NCBI GenBank assembly: GCA_018873245.2
Contig: JAEMBT020000102.1
Span: forward strand, 1 to 64,000
DNA from: Archegozetes longisetosus
Lineage: Eukaryota > Arthropoda > Arachnida > Sarcoptiformes > Trhypochthoniidae
DNA length: 64,000 bases
Direction of reading: 5' to 3'
Below the pieces are notes generated by a model. It worked only from the letters and a program-made list of their open reading frames with translations. It did not search any database and was not told the DNA's origin. The position numbers were made by a program, and so were the translations under genes. Below, in pieces: positions 47,537 to 59,935 of this stretch (its first letter is position 1; every line of letters begins with the position of its first letter).

Positions 47537-47785
47537 AAACGAAAATATCCACAAATTCATACGTTTTTCAAAAAATTACATTCGGATAATGAAAAGACGC
47601 GAAATCTGCAGCATTGTAATGTGCTAGATTTAAGGTTGTTCAATTTTGTCGAATGTGAAGATTTTAAAGAACTATCAAAAATTGTTATTCAAATTGAGAG
47701 CAAACAGGGAGGTAATATTGATTTAAATAACTTGCTCCCAAGAGGAGTATTAGTTCCGGAAAATGAACTTCTATATAACCCCTAG
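47537..47785 (+). pseudogene. hAT-like transposase fragment
   Basis: An 82-codon open stretch with no start codon of its own. It contains TFFKKLHSDNEKTRNL, VLDLRLFNFVECEDFKEL and GGNIDLNNLLPRGVLVPENE. The pattern DLRPF-x-x-V-E-x-x-F-x-x-L followed by a D-x-LLP-S/H motif is typical of the N-terminal half of hAT-superfamily transposases, just after the BED zinc finger. The BED finger and catalytic domain are not found here. It is an isolated relic; ends not recognised. It is unrelated in position to the hAT at 50012. Confidence 0.6.
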
Positions 47786-48600
47786 AAACAAGCACGCCAC
47801 CAGCACTCCGAAAATTAAGCTATAAGCGAAACACGAGTTTTTTGACAGTTTTCAGTTATCATTTATTTGTAGAAATGAGCCAAATTTTTATAATAAGAGG
47901 ACGGTAAACTCTAAAATAATCGAGTTGAGCAAAAGTTTAAGAAATTCACAACTAGACACTACAAACTTATTAATATAAAGTTATGAAAAGATTTACATAA
48001 CTGTTATACAAATACTTGTATAATATTATATAATATAATATGCCTAATATTATAATAAATTACAATCAAAATCAATAGTTTCATAATGTTATGAAAGTGA
48101 TGAAATTAAATTTGAGGAAAGATTAACAAGTTTGTCATTGAAAATTTTCCTATGATCCAAAGATATGCATTTGAGGAAATGCCAAACAAATGATATCTCT
48201 AAGAAATAAACTAAAAAGTCTCTTTTGTTATACCGTATACCCAAAGTAGGATTCGTTACACTATTATAAACAAACTACATATGAATTTAATATTCATTAT
48301 TATATCATTTAATAAATGTTAGAAAATAGGGCGAATAAATGATATAACACAACCGTTTATTTAATATTTAGTCAATTGAGAGGTGTGTTAATAGATATTG
48401 AATAAAAAACAATGATATATAACTTTATTAGTAATGGTTGTGATTGTTATCAAAATGTTTGAAAACGAATTGCTAGACAAACAAATAATAAAGCATAAAA
48501 TTATATTTTTCAATAAAATAAAGGTTTTTTCAATAGTGAAACATAATGCGACTTCAAATTTGAGGCTTTAACATTTACATATTGATGGATAAAATATTTA
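47786..48600. other. AT-rich sequence, nothing recognised
   Basis: No gene or element ends. A faint mirror match to 31.7-32 kb may continue here. Confidence 0.35.
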
Positions 48601-48992
48601 GAATGAGCGTTCATATAACTCCAATATTTGACTAAATATAATTACATTAACATTCCCACATTTATTAAGAAATTCTTAAGTAATAAAATATATATTGAGC
48701 ACTATTCTCTATGCTTGGAATGTGTTTGTCTAACACTTGTGTTGATAACTGTAGTTTGGCTTCTTTACACGTGTTTCTATATAATATGAATATAGGCTTA
48801 ATGTGAATAGTATATCAAATCAATTATCGATCAATTATTTAGAGAATGTTATGGTTTATGAGAGATTCTGCGCGTTCTTAATATTCCAAATAAGCTTGTG
48901 ATACAGTAAAACAGAATTTTAATGTTTTGCAACTACTGTTTCTGAAAGTGAGCTCAATAATTAAATTGTTAAAAATACGAATGGAAGGATAA

Positions 48993-49322
48993 TGAAGGGT
49001 GTGCCTGGCTACAAATATTTTTTCAACTAATCATCAATCAATTTTAGATCACAGTGTTAGATATTTTGTGGTTAATTAGATCCATAAATAATTATATTTT
49101 TCAGTTAGATAATGTGGTATACAACTTATTCACAAAGCATTGTATGATTGAGTTTGCCATGCTTTGTGGATGATGCGTAAAATTACATGAAAAATCTATT
49201 GAATCTAATTGAAAATATAGCGATTGTTGCCTTTAATTAATCATAATATATCAAAAACTTTGTGATCTGAAGTTGATTGATAATTAATTGAAAGAAATAC
49301 GTGTAGCTAGACACACCATTGA
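48993..49322. mobile_element. Foldback element FB-D
   Basis: Arms 48993-49150 and 49160-49322 are inverted: gaagggtgtgcctggctac against gtagctagacacaccattg, and gtggttaattag against ttaattaatcat. The centre pairs cacaaagcattgta with gccatgctttgtg. It is noncoding. A related sequence near 31000-31080 shows it was present, or shared, before the older duplication. Confidence 0.7.
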
Positions 49323-49371
49323 TCATGATTTCACTCAAATAATTTACATTGTAACAAGTATGCAACAAGTA

Positions 49372-49406
49372 ACATGTAACATGTAACATGTAACATGTAA
49401 CATGTT
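49372..49406. repeat. ATGTAAC heptamer microsatellite
   Basis: About five tandem copies of a 7-bp unit. Confidence 0.9.
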
Positions 49407-49599
49407 AACATCTCAACCATTTTTAAGAAACGTAAAGTCTTATCTGAAAGTGTAATAAAATCTTATCAAGTGCTCGCAAAATCTTAACTCTGTTTTAATC
49501 AACGTTCACTTCATAGCATCAAAGTCGAAAATAACACATTTTCAACAATAAATTCCAACATTTGGATTAGTGATGAAATTGTTGATCAAAAATCATTGA

Positions 49600-50003
49600 T
49601 CACTCTATCTCATCGTTATCTATCATTAACACAATTATCTGCGAGAAGTTTTCATACTTTTCTCTCTATCCACTAGTAGCCGCCAATTCAGTGACCCATA
49701 GATCTTGTGTTTCATATGTGATTGAAGACACGATATTCATAACGTAAATAAATATTGAATAAAATACAGTTACAGCATAAATAACAGCAAATCTTGTGAA
49801 AATCTCGACTTTGGTGGATTACCATGAAAAGACATGTGTTGATAAGTGTTAAGAAAGTGATGACAACCTATAATAGATGCTGCCTAATAATTGCAGTCAT
49901 AGTCATGTAATGCGAAGAGATTTCTGTTGAATAAAGTTAACCAATGCTTAAACATCTATTAGCTCTGGACCTATCAGTAACTCTGGACCTTAGCTCAATT
50001 TCA
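49600..50003. other. AT-rich sequence, nothing recognised
   Basis: No gene seen between the older duplication arm and the hAT element. Confidence 0.4.
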
Positions 50004-50011
50004 TTCTTAAG

Positions 50012-50824
50012 CAGCCTGACCACATGTCCCGGAATGACCTTAACAGTCCAGGAATCGTGAACTATGTCCAGGTGGAAGGAATGGACCATTCCTTGACATA
50101 CAAGTGTCCAGGAATGACAAATGTTTGACAAAATGCTTAAAAAATACATCTTTTGAAATTGTATTAAAAGAATGTAAATGTACTTATCATTACTCTATAT
50201 CAATACTAAAACAAAACTGTAAAATAGGCATAAAATATAACTGAATCCTGAAGTAGTAATGCATTTACCCATAATTATTTGTTGCTAATGTTCACATTAA
50301 TAGTATATAATGTTACTATATTTTCTGAACAAATAATTTACATTTCGCTAAAGATTTAACATTTGTTTTCAATAAATACTGAAAATATTTATTATTATAT
50401 CAATTAATTGCTAACAAACTAATATCATGTCAAACAAACGAACTATTAATGAATCTCCAAAAAATCAAAGAAGAGATTGACTTATTTCCAGGACATATGG
50501 CTTTCGAAAGAAGAAATATAAGGATTGGCTGAGAAAAGTTGATGACTTCAAAGCTAATTGTATATAATATAAAACTCAATTCACAATTAAATACGAAGGC
50601 ATTTCAGCTGTCAATACACACAGAAAATCGAAATCACACGAATTTAAAAAGTTTGTACTAAATAACGAAAATATAATCAAGGCCGCTAAAAATGATACTA
50701 AATATGATAGAAAGTAATGTTTACTTAAAAATGGCAATAAATTCGATGTCCCGGAATGTCCAGGTAATTATTCAGTTTTTACTGAAAAAATCAAGGAATT
50801 GGTGAAAGAAATGTGGTCAGGCTG
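50012..50824 (+). mobile_element. Short hAT element with perfect 8-bp target duplication
   Basis: 813 bp with terminal inverted repeats cagcctgaccacat / atgtggtcaggctg and identical 8-bp flanks TTCTTAAG at 50004-50011 and 50825-50832. An 8-bp duplication with ends starting CAG is diagnostic of hAT. The motif gtcc-c/a-ggaatg repeats several times near the left end (50028-50115) and at 50748-50763, as hAT transposase-binding subterminal repeats do. It keeps only an N-terminal piece of the transposase (50427-50717), so it is non-autonomous. Confidence 0.93.
50427..50717 (+). pseudogene. N-terminal remnant of hAT transposase (BED-like finger)
   Basis: It starts MSNKRTINESPKNQRR and continues after a TGA at codon 18 with FRKKKYKDWLRKVDDFKANC, then after a TAA in the finger with YKTQFTIKYEGISAVNTH and RKSKSHEFKKFV. 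The arrangement W...C-x-x-C...F-x-I...G...H-x-x-S-x-x-H fits a BED-type zinc finger whose second Cys position is now Tyr next to the stop. The catalytic domain is absent, so the element depends on a transposase elsewhere. Confidence 0.8.
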
Positions 50825-50832
50825 TTCTTAAG

Positions 50833-51790
50833 ACTGAATTTTCAAATAGGGGTATATTATTTAATACAGGTTATCTGCCAAATGATAATTAGAAATGAAT
50901 ACTAAATTCTAGGACCAGACTCTAGACAATCTCATAGAATAGCAATGGATAGAATTTGTAGTTTAGAGTCAGAACTGCAATAGATATAAAAAGTGCGAGA
51001 AAAGGAGTTATGTATGTACTTATATGATACAACCACTAATTTACACTACATTTACATCTACATTAATCGACATTAATTTTCAATGACATTATTTATAGTT
51101 TGTGCTTCGTTTGTTAAGCCAATACTTCCGGTGAAATAAACTCAAAATTGTTTCTAATATTTTAAGATATGGTTTTATATGATTTTAGTAATACCAGGTA
51201 CTAATCACTTTTGAAACTATAGATAAATATGAGTTGAGAAAATGCAAAACTGAAGTGAGTCTTCATGTTATATAAGTGAGAATAGTTTCCAAGATTTATG
51301 AATATATCAAGATTTGTTTGAGATAATAGCAGAGATATTATCATTTGTACCATGATTAAAATAATATAGTAAAATATTGAACTTCTTTCTGAGTGATAAT
51401 TAAAAATATTCCAAAGCTGTATGAATGCGTTATCGCAGAACTGATGACCACTTCTGATGACAATATTTGCTAGCATCAAAATCCTATTCCTAATCAATAG
51501 TTTTGATATTTTATAAAAGCTTCATTTTCAAAACTTTTACTGAACATTTTTCTTAGATCAAAACCATTATTTCGAAATATCTATTATTCTTAAAATGACA
51601 AACAAAATGCTGAAATTAATTGCCGTTGAAAATTATTTGACAAATTGATTCAAAAATATTTTCAAGAACTGCATATACGTCGAGATACTTGAATTGGCTG
51701 AAATTATCATGAATAGTATTCCGGATCCAATCCATTAATGATGAGACAACCCCATATTTCCACCAAACTTCTGTAGAATTCTTTATAAAC
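50833..51790. other. AT-rich sequence, no gene
   Basis: There is no coding feature. The end of the stretch (51690-51790) already carries array-unit phrases (attaatgatgagacaac). Open frames at 51201-51497 and 51616-51825 have no recognisable family and overlap array sequence. Confidence 0.45.
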
Positions 51791-51794
51791 AATG

Positions 51795-54700
51795 TCATCT
51801 TCTTAAAAATGCAGTTCATAAGCACACTATATAACCTTCGAGAGTGGGTTTATAGTGACATACGTTGACTCATCGAAAAATAAATTGAAATGCTCAATAC
51901 TTTAATATAAAAGTAAATCTGATTTTTTTAATTTTCATAATTTGTAAGATGTTTATTTTTTGAAACTTTTTTTGATTTAGTACTTTTCAAACATTCTCTG
52001 TCAATACATTTCATCAATTTGAGATAAATTTGATGACCCTAATAAACTAATTTTACATGATTTTTCTGGTCAGATTGTTTAGTAGATTTTTCAGAGTTTT
52101 TACCGATATTTTATTCAATGTTCTGATTATGTGAGGTGAATAAAAATTTATATATTTGAGTTGAGCATGGAGCTTTAAATATAAAATCCATATCAGATCT
52201 CTGGTAACATGGTCGAGTCAAATCGGAATACTTGTAATATTTAATTAAATATGTTAGAAAATTACAACTATTTTACCTAAACATAAAAGTATTATTTTCG
52301 AACACAGTAATTCGAGCTTGTATATTATGGATTAATGAATATTTAGTTTAAGAATTTCCGAACCAAAATCATAAAGAAGATCGCTTTGAAAAATCAGAAT
52401 TCGCTCATTACTTAATATGATTTTATGATATTCTATGCATCCTCACAAATATTAAAATCAGTCAAAATAATTAGAGAAACTCTCCCATTTATTTCGTGGA
52501 ACTTCTTCGTTTAACTGACAAAGTTCAAATTTACAATCAAAATGTTTTATGCGTTAAATAATAGTTTTAAAAATCTAGATTCACAATAAAAATCTTATTT
52601 CAAGATCAAACTCTATATCAAGTTTAAAACACGACAACCTGTTTAATTTTGTAACTGAAATATCGTTTATATGATGTACAATATCCTCATTTATTGGAAT
52701 ATTCACACCTCTCCTTTTGTTTCAGTTTTAATATTTCTTTCATTAAACACATGCTTATCAGATAGCAACAATTTACAGTTTAGTAGTAAAAGTCTCTGCT
52801 TTCAAGATTTACTACTTTGATTCGGAAACTCTAAAATTCTACTCATGAGATCACACCACCTTTCATGATATAAACGAAATTTTGTCGAATTGTAAGTTTG
52901 AAATCCACTTCCATTTAGACAGCTTTATATATAAATATTGTTAGTATATAGAATATTCTCTAAACTTGCTTTGCTTTCTCTTTCATGTTTTATCACAATT
53001 TACAGTCGTTGCAAGAGTTAGAGATTATATGATTGCTTATAATGATTTAACTTCTAATATCTGTTCCTATTGCATGTTAGATTAGATGAATACTTGAATT
53101 GTATCATAATATTCTATGAACGAGTCAAATTTTGATAATTTTAATACAGGACCAGAGAATGTAAAAGTAGGCCAACAATTTTAAGATGTAAGCATTAAAT
53201 TAAGATTGTTCAATAAATTCACTTGTAATTACTACTTAACATGAACCAAATAACCTTTCATATTAAGAATCCAACTTGCTTATATTTGAAAATTCTGAGA
53301 ATCTACCTACGAGACTACACTCTCTCATGATATAAACTAAATTTTTTACTCATTTACAATTTTGAAGTTTGCTTCAAATAGGTCAGCCAACATTTTATAT
53401 AAATTACTTAACGTATAGAATATTCTGTATAATGACTGCTTTCTCTTTCATAATCTCGCGATTTGCAGTTATTGCAAGAGTGAGTATGAAAACAAAGTGA
53501 TTCAATTTCTAATATTTGTCATTCTATTTGAAATTAAATGAACACTTGAATCCTGTCATAACCTTCTATTAGCACGACGATTCAAACGCTTATCGTTTTA
53601 ATACAAATAAAGAGAATGAGAAAGTAAATCTACAAATTATCAATTTTAAGATAATTAAAGGTATTAAATAAAGATAATTCGATATACATTTGCAATTCTT
53701 TCATAGCTTGAACTAAGTAACTATTAGTTTCTGTTTTCAATATAAGAAATTCACATTTAACGTTAAACTTTTTCTAAAAAATTGATCATCCTTGACCTTA
53801 GATTTTCCTCAGAATTTGCATTACGTAACTCTTGAAAACCAAGAATAGCTCAAAAGGGGTAATCAAGTGATGGAATTGCCTCTATTTACTATTATTTACT
53901 AATTGTATCAGTCCCAATTCATTAATGATAAGACAAATCCACACTTCCACGGAACTTCTGCAATTCTTTATATTATTATCTTTTAAATTCTCTTAAATTT
54001 CTGGTAGCGTAGTCAAGTCAGAAATTTGTTATCTTAATATGTAATTATCTTAAGTGTTGTCGAATCATTTGTGAGTATGTTTCAAGTTAGGCAATAATAT
54101 TTGTAGAGTCTATAATAGCTAGAATATTTCTATAATAGCTTTGTTTTCTCTTTAAAACTAAATATCGCATTTACAGCCATTGTGTTAGAGTATACAAAAT
54201 TTGTATAAAGCGATTCAGACTCAAATATCTATCATATGAGATTAATTAAATGCTTGAATACTGTTGTGACCTTTTGTTTGGGTAGCAACGGTTCAAATTC
54301 TGATAGTTTTAATGTTAAAGCAGAGAGTGTAAAAGTAACTCAACAAGCATCACCTTTGAGATTAAGACTTTAAATAATGACTATTCGATAAGCGCATCTG
54401 TAATTCGTTCTTAGTCTGAACTAAACTATTATCTGTTAAGATAAATTTACACCTTAAGACCTTTGTCAATAAATTGATCATTTTTCAGATTTGATTTCCA
54501 AAAGATTTGGCTTACATGATGCTTGAAACTGGAAATAGCTCAAATGAGATAGTCAAGTGATAGAATTGTTTCAATTTACCGCTAGAGTTACCACTAATTG
54601 TATGTAATGTTCCCAACCAGTTAATAATGAGAAAACTCCATACTTCAAAAGAAACTCCACAATTGTTGATAAACTATGCGCTATTTTCTTAAAAACGCAA

Positions 54701-57700
54701 TCCATAAGCACACTATACAATCTTCGAGAGTGGGTTTACTGTGGTATACGTTGACTCATCACAAAGTAAGTTTAAATACTCAATACTTTAATATTAAGCT
54801 ACATTTGTTTGAATTGTTTTATCGCTCTATGAGCTGTTTATTTTTTGGAAATTTTTTCAATTTAACAATTTTGAACCAATCTTTGTTAGTACATTTCACC
54901 AATGTAATTGAGATAAATTTTATTTTGTCCAAATAAATTTTCATGAATTTTTTGGTCAGATTATTTTTGGTTCTTAAAAATATTACTGAAATTTTACAGA
55001 TGTTCTAATTATTTGATGTTATCAAAATTTATGAGTTGAGCACGAGTTATAAATTGTTCGAAAATAATTCATATCGGATCTCTGGTAGCATGATTAAGTC
55101 AGATGATAATAACTTGTTGTAATATGTAATATTTTAAGTCAGAAAATTACAACTGTTTTATATGAACATAAAATCACTGTTTTTGAACATAGTAATTTAA
55201 ACTTTTATGTTGTGGATAAACGGATATTTAGTTTAAGAATTTCCGAATAAAAATTATGAAGAAACAAATCACTAAAATGTCAGACTTCGCCCAGTACTTA
55301 ATATGATTTTATGATACTCTAACATCCTCGTAAACATTAATTTAAAGTTGGGCAAACAAATTAATTAAACGAGCATTACCATTGAGTTCGTGGAGCTTCT
55401 TTGTTTAACTGGCGTAGGTTCAATTTTACAATAAAAATCTTTTGTGTGCTAAAAAATAGTTTTGAACGAAATCTAGGTTAACAATCTAAAATGCTTATTT
55501 CGAAATCAAATCTATGTCGTGCTTAAAATTCATGACTTTTCAACTTTTAGCATATTCTTGTAATTGAAATATCAATTAGATGGTGTTATATGTTTGTATT
55601 TACTGGAATATTAACATATTTTCTTTTAGTTGTTTGTTTGGATATTTTTTCCCCTTAATACATGCTTATGATACCAAAAACTTTCAGCTTGCTGAAAAGT
55701 CTCTGCTTTCAAAATTTACTTTAATTTGAAAACTATAAGAGTGCTAACAAACTCTTTAATGTTATGAAATCAATTTTTGGAATCATTTATAAGTTTGAAG
55801 TTTGCTTCAAGTTTATTAACCAAAATTTTATGTTACTTAATATTTAGAATATTCTGTATAATGACTGCTTTCTCTTTCATTATCAATATCGCGATTAAAA
55901 GTCATTGCAACAGTTTGAGCATAAAAATGACTCAAAATGATTCAATTTCTAATAAATGTCATTCTACATGAAATTAGATGAATACTTGAATTCTGTTATA
56001 ACTTTCTATTAGTACGACGATTTAAATGCTTATTTTAATACAAAACGTCAGAATGCGAAAGTAAATCAAAAGTTGATCAAGTCTAAGGTGAAAGCATTAG
56101 ATAAACATTATCCGATATACACCTGCAATTCTTTCATTACCTAAACTAACTATTAATATTTGTTTGAATGTAATAAATTTACATTTGATGTTAAGACTTT
56201 TCCAAAGAAATTGATCACCTAACACTAGATTTCTAATAAGATTCACATTGTATGACTTTCGGAGACCAAGAATAGCTCAAAAGAGATAATCAAATGAAAA
56301 ACAGTCTCATTTACGATTAAAGTTATAACTAATTGTGCGAATCGATCCCAATCCATTAATGATGAGACAACTCCATACCTCTACAGTGCTTCGACAATTC
56401 TCAATATTCTTGAAAACGCAATCACTATGAACGCTGACATTCTTGAAAACAGACCCGTACGAATCTTCAAAAGTGGGTTCAATGTGACATATGTTGACTA
56501 ATCGTAAAAGAAGTTTAAATACCCAATACTTTAATATTAAGCTAAATCTGTTTGATTTCTTTAAAATCTCGTTCCAAAAGCTGCTAATCTTATTTTTTAA
56601 AAACTTTTTTGAATTTAGCAATTTTCTATCATTCTTTGTTATAAAAGTTCACCAATTTAATTGAGCTAAATTTTATTTTGACCCATACCAATTTTACATA
56701 AGTTTTCTGGTCAGTTTGTTCAGGAAATTTTTCGAAACTGCTGAATTTTTCACCGATGCTCTAATTATTTGTTGGAAATAATATATATATATATATAGTT
56801 TAGCTCAATATGTTATAGATTATTTGAATATAATTTTGTGTCTTAAATCTTTGGTGATGTCGATTAAGTCAGAATTTATCTTTATTTAATCATTTTAATT
56901 TAGAAAATTACAACTATTTTACCTGAGCATAAATTTGCTGTTTTTTGAACATAGTAATTTGATCTTGTAAGTAATGTATAAACGAATATTTAGTTAATTT
57001 CTAAACAAAAATTATAAAGAAACGTCTTTAAAAGATCAGATTTCACTCATTTCTTAATATGATTTATTATATTCTACACATCCTCATAAATATCAATTTA
57101 AAGTTAGTCAAGCAAAACAATTCAAGGGACTTTACCATTCAGTTAATGGAGCTTCTTTGTTTAACTGGTAAAAATTCAAATTCACAATGAAAATCTATTG
57201 TTTGTTAAGATATAGTATTATAAATCTAGGTTTACAATCTAAAATTCCTATTCTGAAATTAAGCCTATATCAAGTTTAAAACTCATGACTTTTCAGCTCT
57301 TAACACTTTTTGTAATTGAAATATTAATTATATCAAGTTCGATATCTGCATTTATTGAAATATTCACATAATCCCTTTATGTTATATTTCAGTTTTGAAA
57401 TCTTCCCCTTAATACATGCTTATCAGATACCAAAAATTTGCAGTTTAATAATATAGATTTTTGTATATTAAGGAGACTACTTTTGACCTTCGTATTCAAT
57501 AAGTAGTTAATGTAACAAGTAGTGAATTTATTTACAATACAAAACTAGAATACTTGCGCATGTATTAAAAAACACTACTTTACAGGGATAATTAACATAT
57601 TGTGCAATCGTCTCCCTAAGATACAAAAATCTCTTCTCAATACAAGTCTCTGCTTTCAAAATTTACTTGAATTATTAATTTCAAAATTAATTTGAAAACT

Positions 57701-59935
57701 ACAAATGCTATCACAACATCTTTAATGTTGTAAACTAAATTTCTCGTATCATTATAAGTTATAATTTAATTCAAGTTAGTCAACTAAAATTTTACACATT
57801 TATATTTAGAATATTCTGTATTATGACTACTTTCTCTTTCATTATCAATATTGAGATTTACAGTCATTGCAAAAGTTTAAGCATGAAAATTGCTCAAATT
57901 GATTTAATTTCTAATCTGTCATTCTATATGATATTAGATGAATACATGCATTCTATCGTGTCTTCCTATTAGCACAACAATTCAAACGCCTATCATTTTA
58001 ATAAAGAACCAGATAATGCAAAACTAACTCAACAAATGATCAATTTTAAAACGAAAGCATTAAGATTATTTGATATGCACCTTTAATTCATAGCCTGAAC
58101 TATAACTATTGATATCTGTTTTGAATATAGAACATCTAAATTTGATATTGACTTTTTCTAAAAGTTAATCGTCGTTGCATTAGATTTCTAATAAGATTTT
58201 CATTATATAAATCTTGAAGTCCAAGAATAGCTCAAAAGGGATAATCAAGTGATAGAATTGTCTCTATTTACTATTGGAGGTACAACTAATTGTGTGAATC
58301 TTTCCCAAACCAACAATGATGAAATGACTCTGTACTTCCACAGAACTTCCAGAATTCTTAATATACTACGTTATTAAAAGCAATCCATAAGAACACTATA
58401 TGATCATCGAGAATGTGTTTACTATGACACACGTTGACTAATCGCAAAATAAGTTTAAATACCTTATATTTTAATATTAAGCTAAATCTGTTTAATTTTT
58501 TATAACTCATTCTGAAAGCTGCTAGTCTTGTTTTTGAAACTTTTTTGAATTTATCGATTTTCTAACATCCATTGCTAGCATATTTCACCAATTTAATTGG
58601 ACTAAATTCTATTTTGACTCAAACCAGTTTTACACAAGTTTTCTGATCAGATTGCTCAGCAGACTTTTTGAAAACTACCTAATATGTCATCAATATTCTA
58701 ATTATTTTATGTAAATATAACTTATATAGTTGGGTTCAATATGAGTTGTAGATTATTTGAATATAAATTTTGTATCTTAAATCTTTGGTAATGTCGAGTG
58801 AAGTCAAATTTTTTCTCACTAAATATTTTAATTTAGAAAATTACAACTATTTTACCTTACACAAAATTGCTGTTTATTGAACATAGTAATTTGATCTTGT
58901 AGGTTATGGATAAACGAATAATTAAAGAATTTCTGAACAAATTATAAATTATTTTAAAAGATCAGATTTCGGTCATTTCTTAAAATGATTTTTTGGTATT
59001 TCACACATCACAAATATTAATTTAAAGTTAGTCAAACAAAATAATTGAAGGAACTTTACCATACAGTTAATGGAGCTTCTTTGTTTACCCGGTTAAGTTC
59101 AAATTCACAATGAAAATCTATTATTTATTAAAATATAGTATTAAAAATCTAGATTTACCATCTAAAATTATTATTCTGAAATCGTCCAATTTGAAATCAA
59201 ACTTAATATCAGGTTTAAAGTTCACGACTACTTCAACTATTAAATTGTTTAATTTATTTAGTGACCAATCATATGACTTACAATATCTGTATTTATTGCA
59301 ATATTTATACCTTCCTATCGTGTTTATTTAAGTTCTGACACGTTTTTTATTTAATGTTTTATCAGATAAGAGTACAGTTTAATAGTAAAGTGAAAAAATT
59401 ACAAAATTTATTAACTCCAAAATTTGCTTTAATTCGTAAATTCTGAGAATCTAATAGCAAGATCACATTGTCTTTGATGACCTGAACAAGTTTTAAACTT
59501 AAATTTTGATGAATCATCTATAAGTTCGATTGTTTCAAGTTGGGCAATTTAATGTTTATAGAATTTACAGAATAATATTATGATAGCTTTACTTTTTCTT
59601 TAATGCCAGCGTCACATTTAGAGTCATCGTAATAGAGAATGTGAAATTTGTTTAAAGCGATTCAACTAATATCTATCTTATATAAGATTGAGTTCTCGAA
59701 TTGCAAGTAATCAGTTTTGAGATGGAAGCGTTAAATAAAGATTATTCGATAAGTGCATCTATAATTTTTTTAGCCTGAACTAAATGGCTATCAATATTTG
59801 CTTATTACATTCGGTGTTTACTTACTAAGAAAATGATCATCTTTCGCATTAGATTTATCATAAAATTTGTCTCACATTATACTTGGAGGCTAATGAATAA
59901 CAATTGAGTGATATACAAACACTCGAAATAGACAA
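51795..59935 (+). repeat. Tandem array of about 1.8-kb noncoding units
   Basis: A unit beginning near cacactatacaatcttcgag and gtgggtttactg recurs at about 51820, 54715, 56455 and 58395. Each unit then carries in order: ttttctggtcagattgttc; gcataaattgctgtttttga; a block of gagttcgtggagcttctttg; gtctctgctttcaaaattta; gaatattctgtataatgac; tattagcacgacgattcaaa; and aagaatagctcaaaagggat. Spacing is 1.74-1.94 kb between the last units; the first is longer because the part with gaatattctgtataatgac is itself repeated (52930, 53410, 54110). No open frame is conserved between units. The same sequences lie inverted at 24.6-30.7 kb. Confidence 0.8.
57464..57636. mobile_element. Small miniature element inside an array unit
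   Basis: About 170 bp with inverted ends agatttttgtatattaagg / cctaagatacaaaaatct, followed inward by agac / gtct. It is missing from the other array units, where the flanking sequence (gcagtttaata ... caagtctctgctttc) is nearly contiguous, so it inserted after the array formed. Confidence 0.75.

Larger units (their letters stand above)
48600..49600 (-). repeat. Older inverted-duplication arm (matches 30.8-31.6 kb)
   Basis: In reverse complement this matches about 31620-30800, for example attctgttttactgtatcac at about 48910 with attctgtcttaccgtattac at 31340, and gtgttagacaaacacat at about 48735 with gtgttaagcaaacacat at 31530. It contains a foldback element (48993-49322) and a heptamer run. 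Confidence 0.65.
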
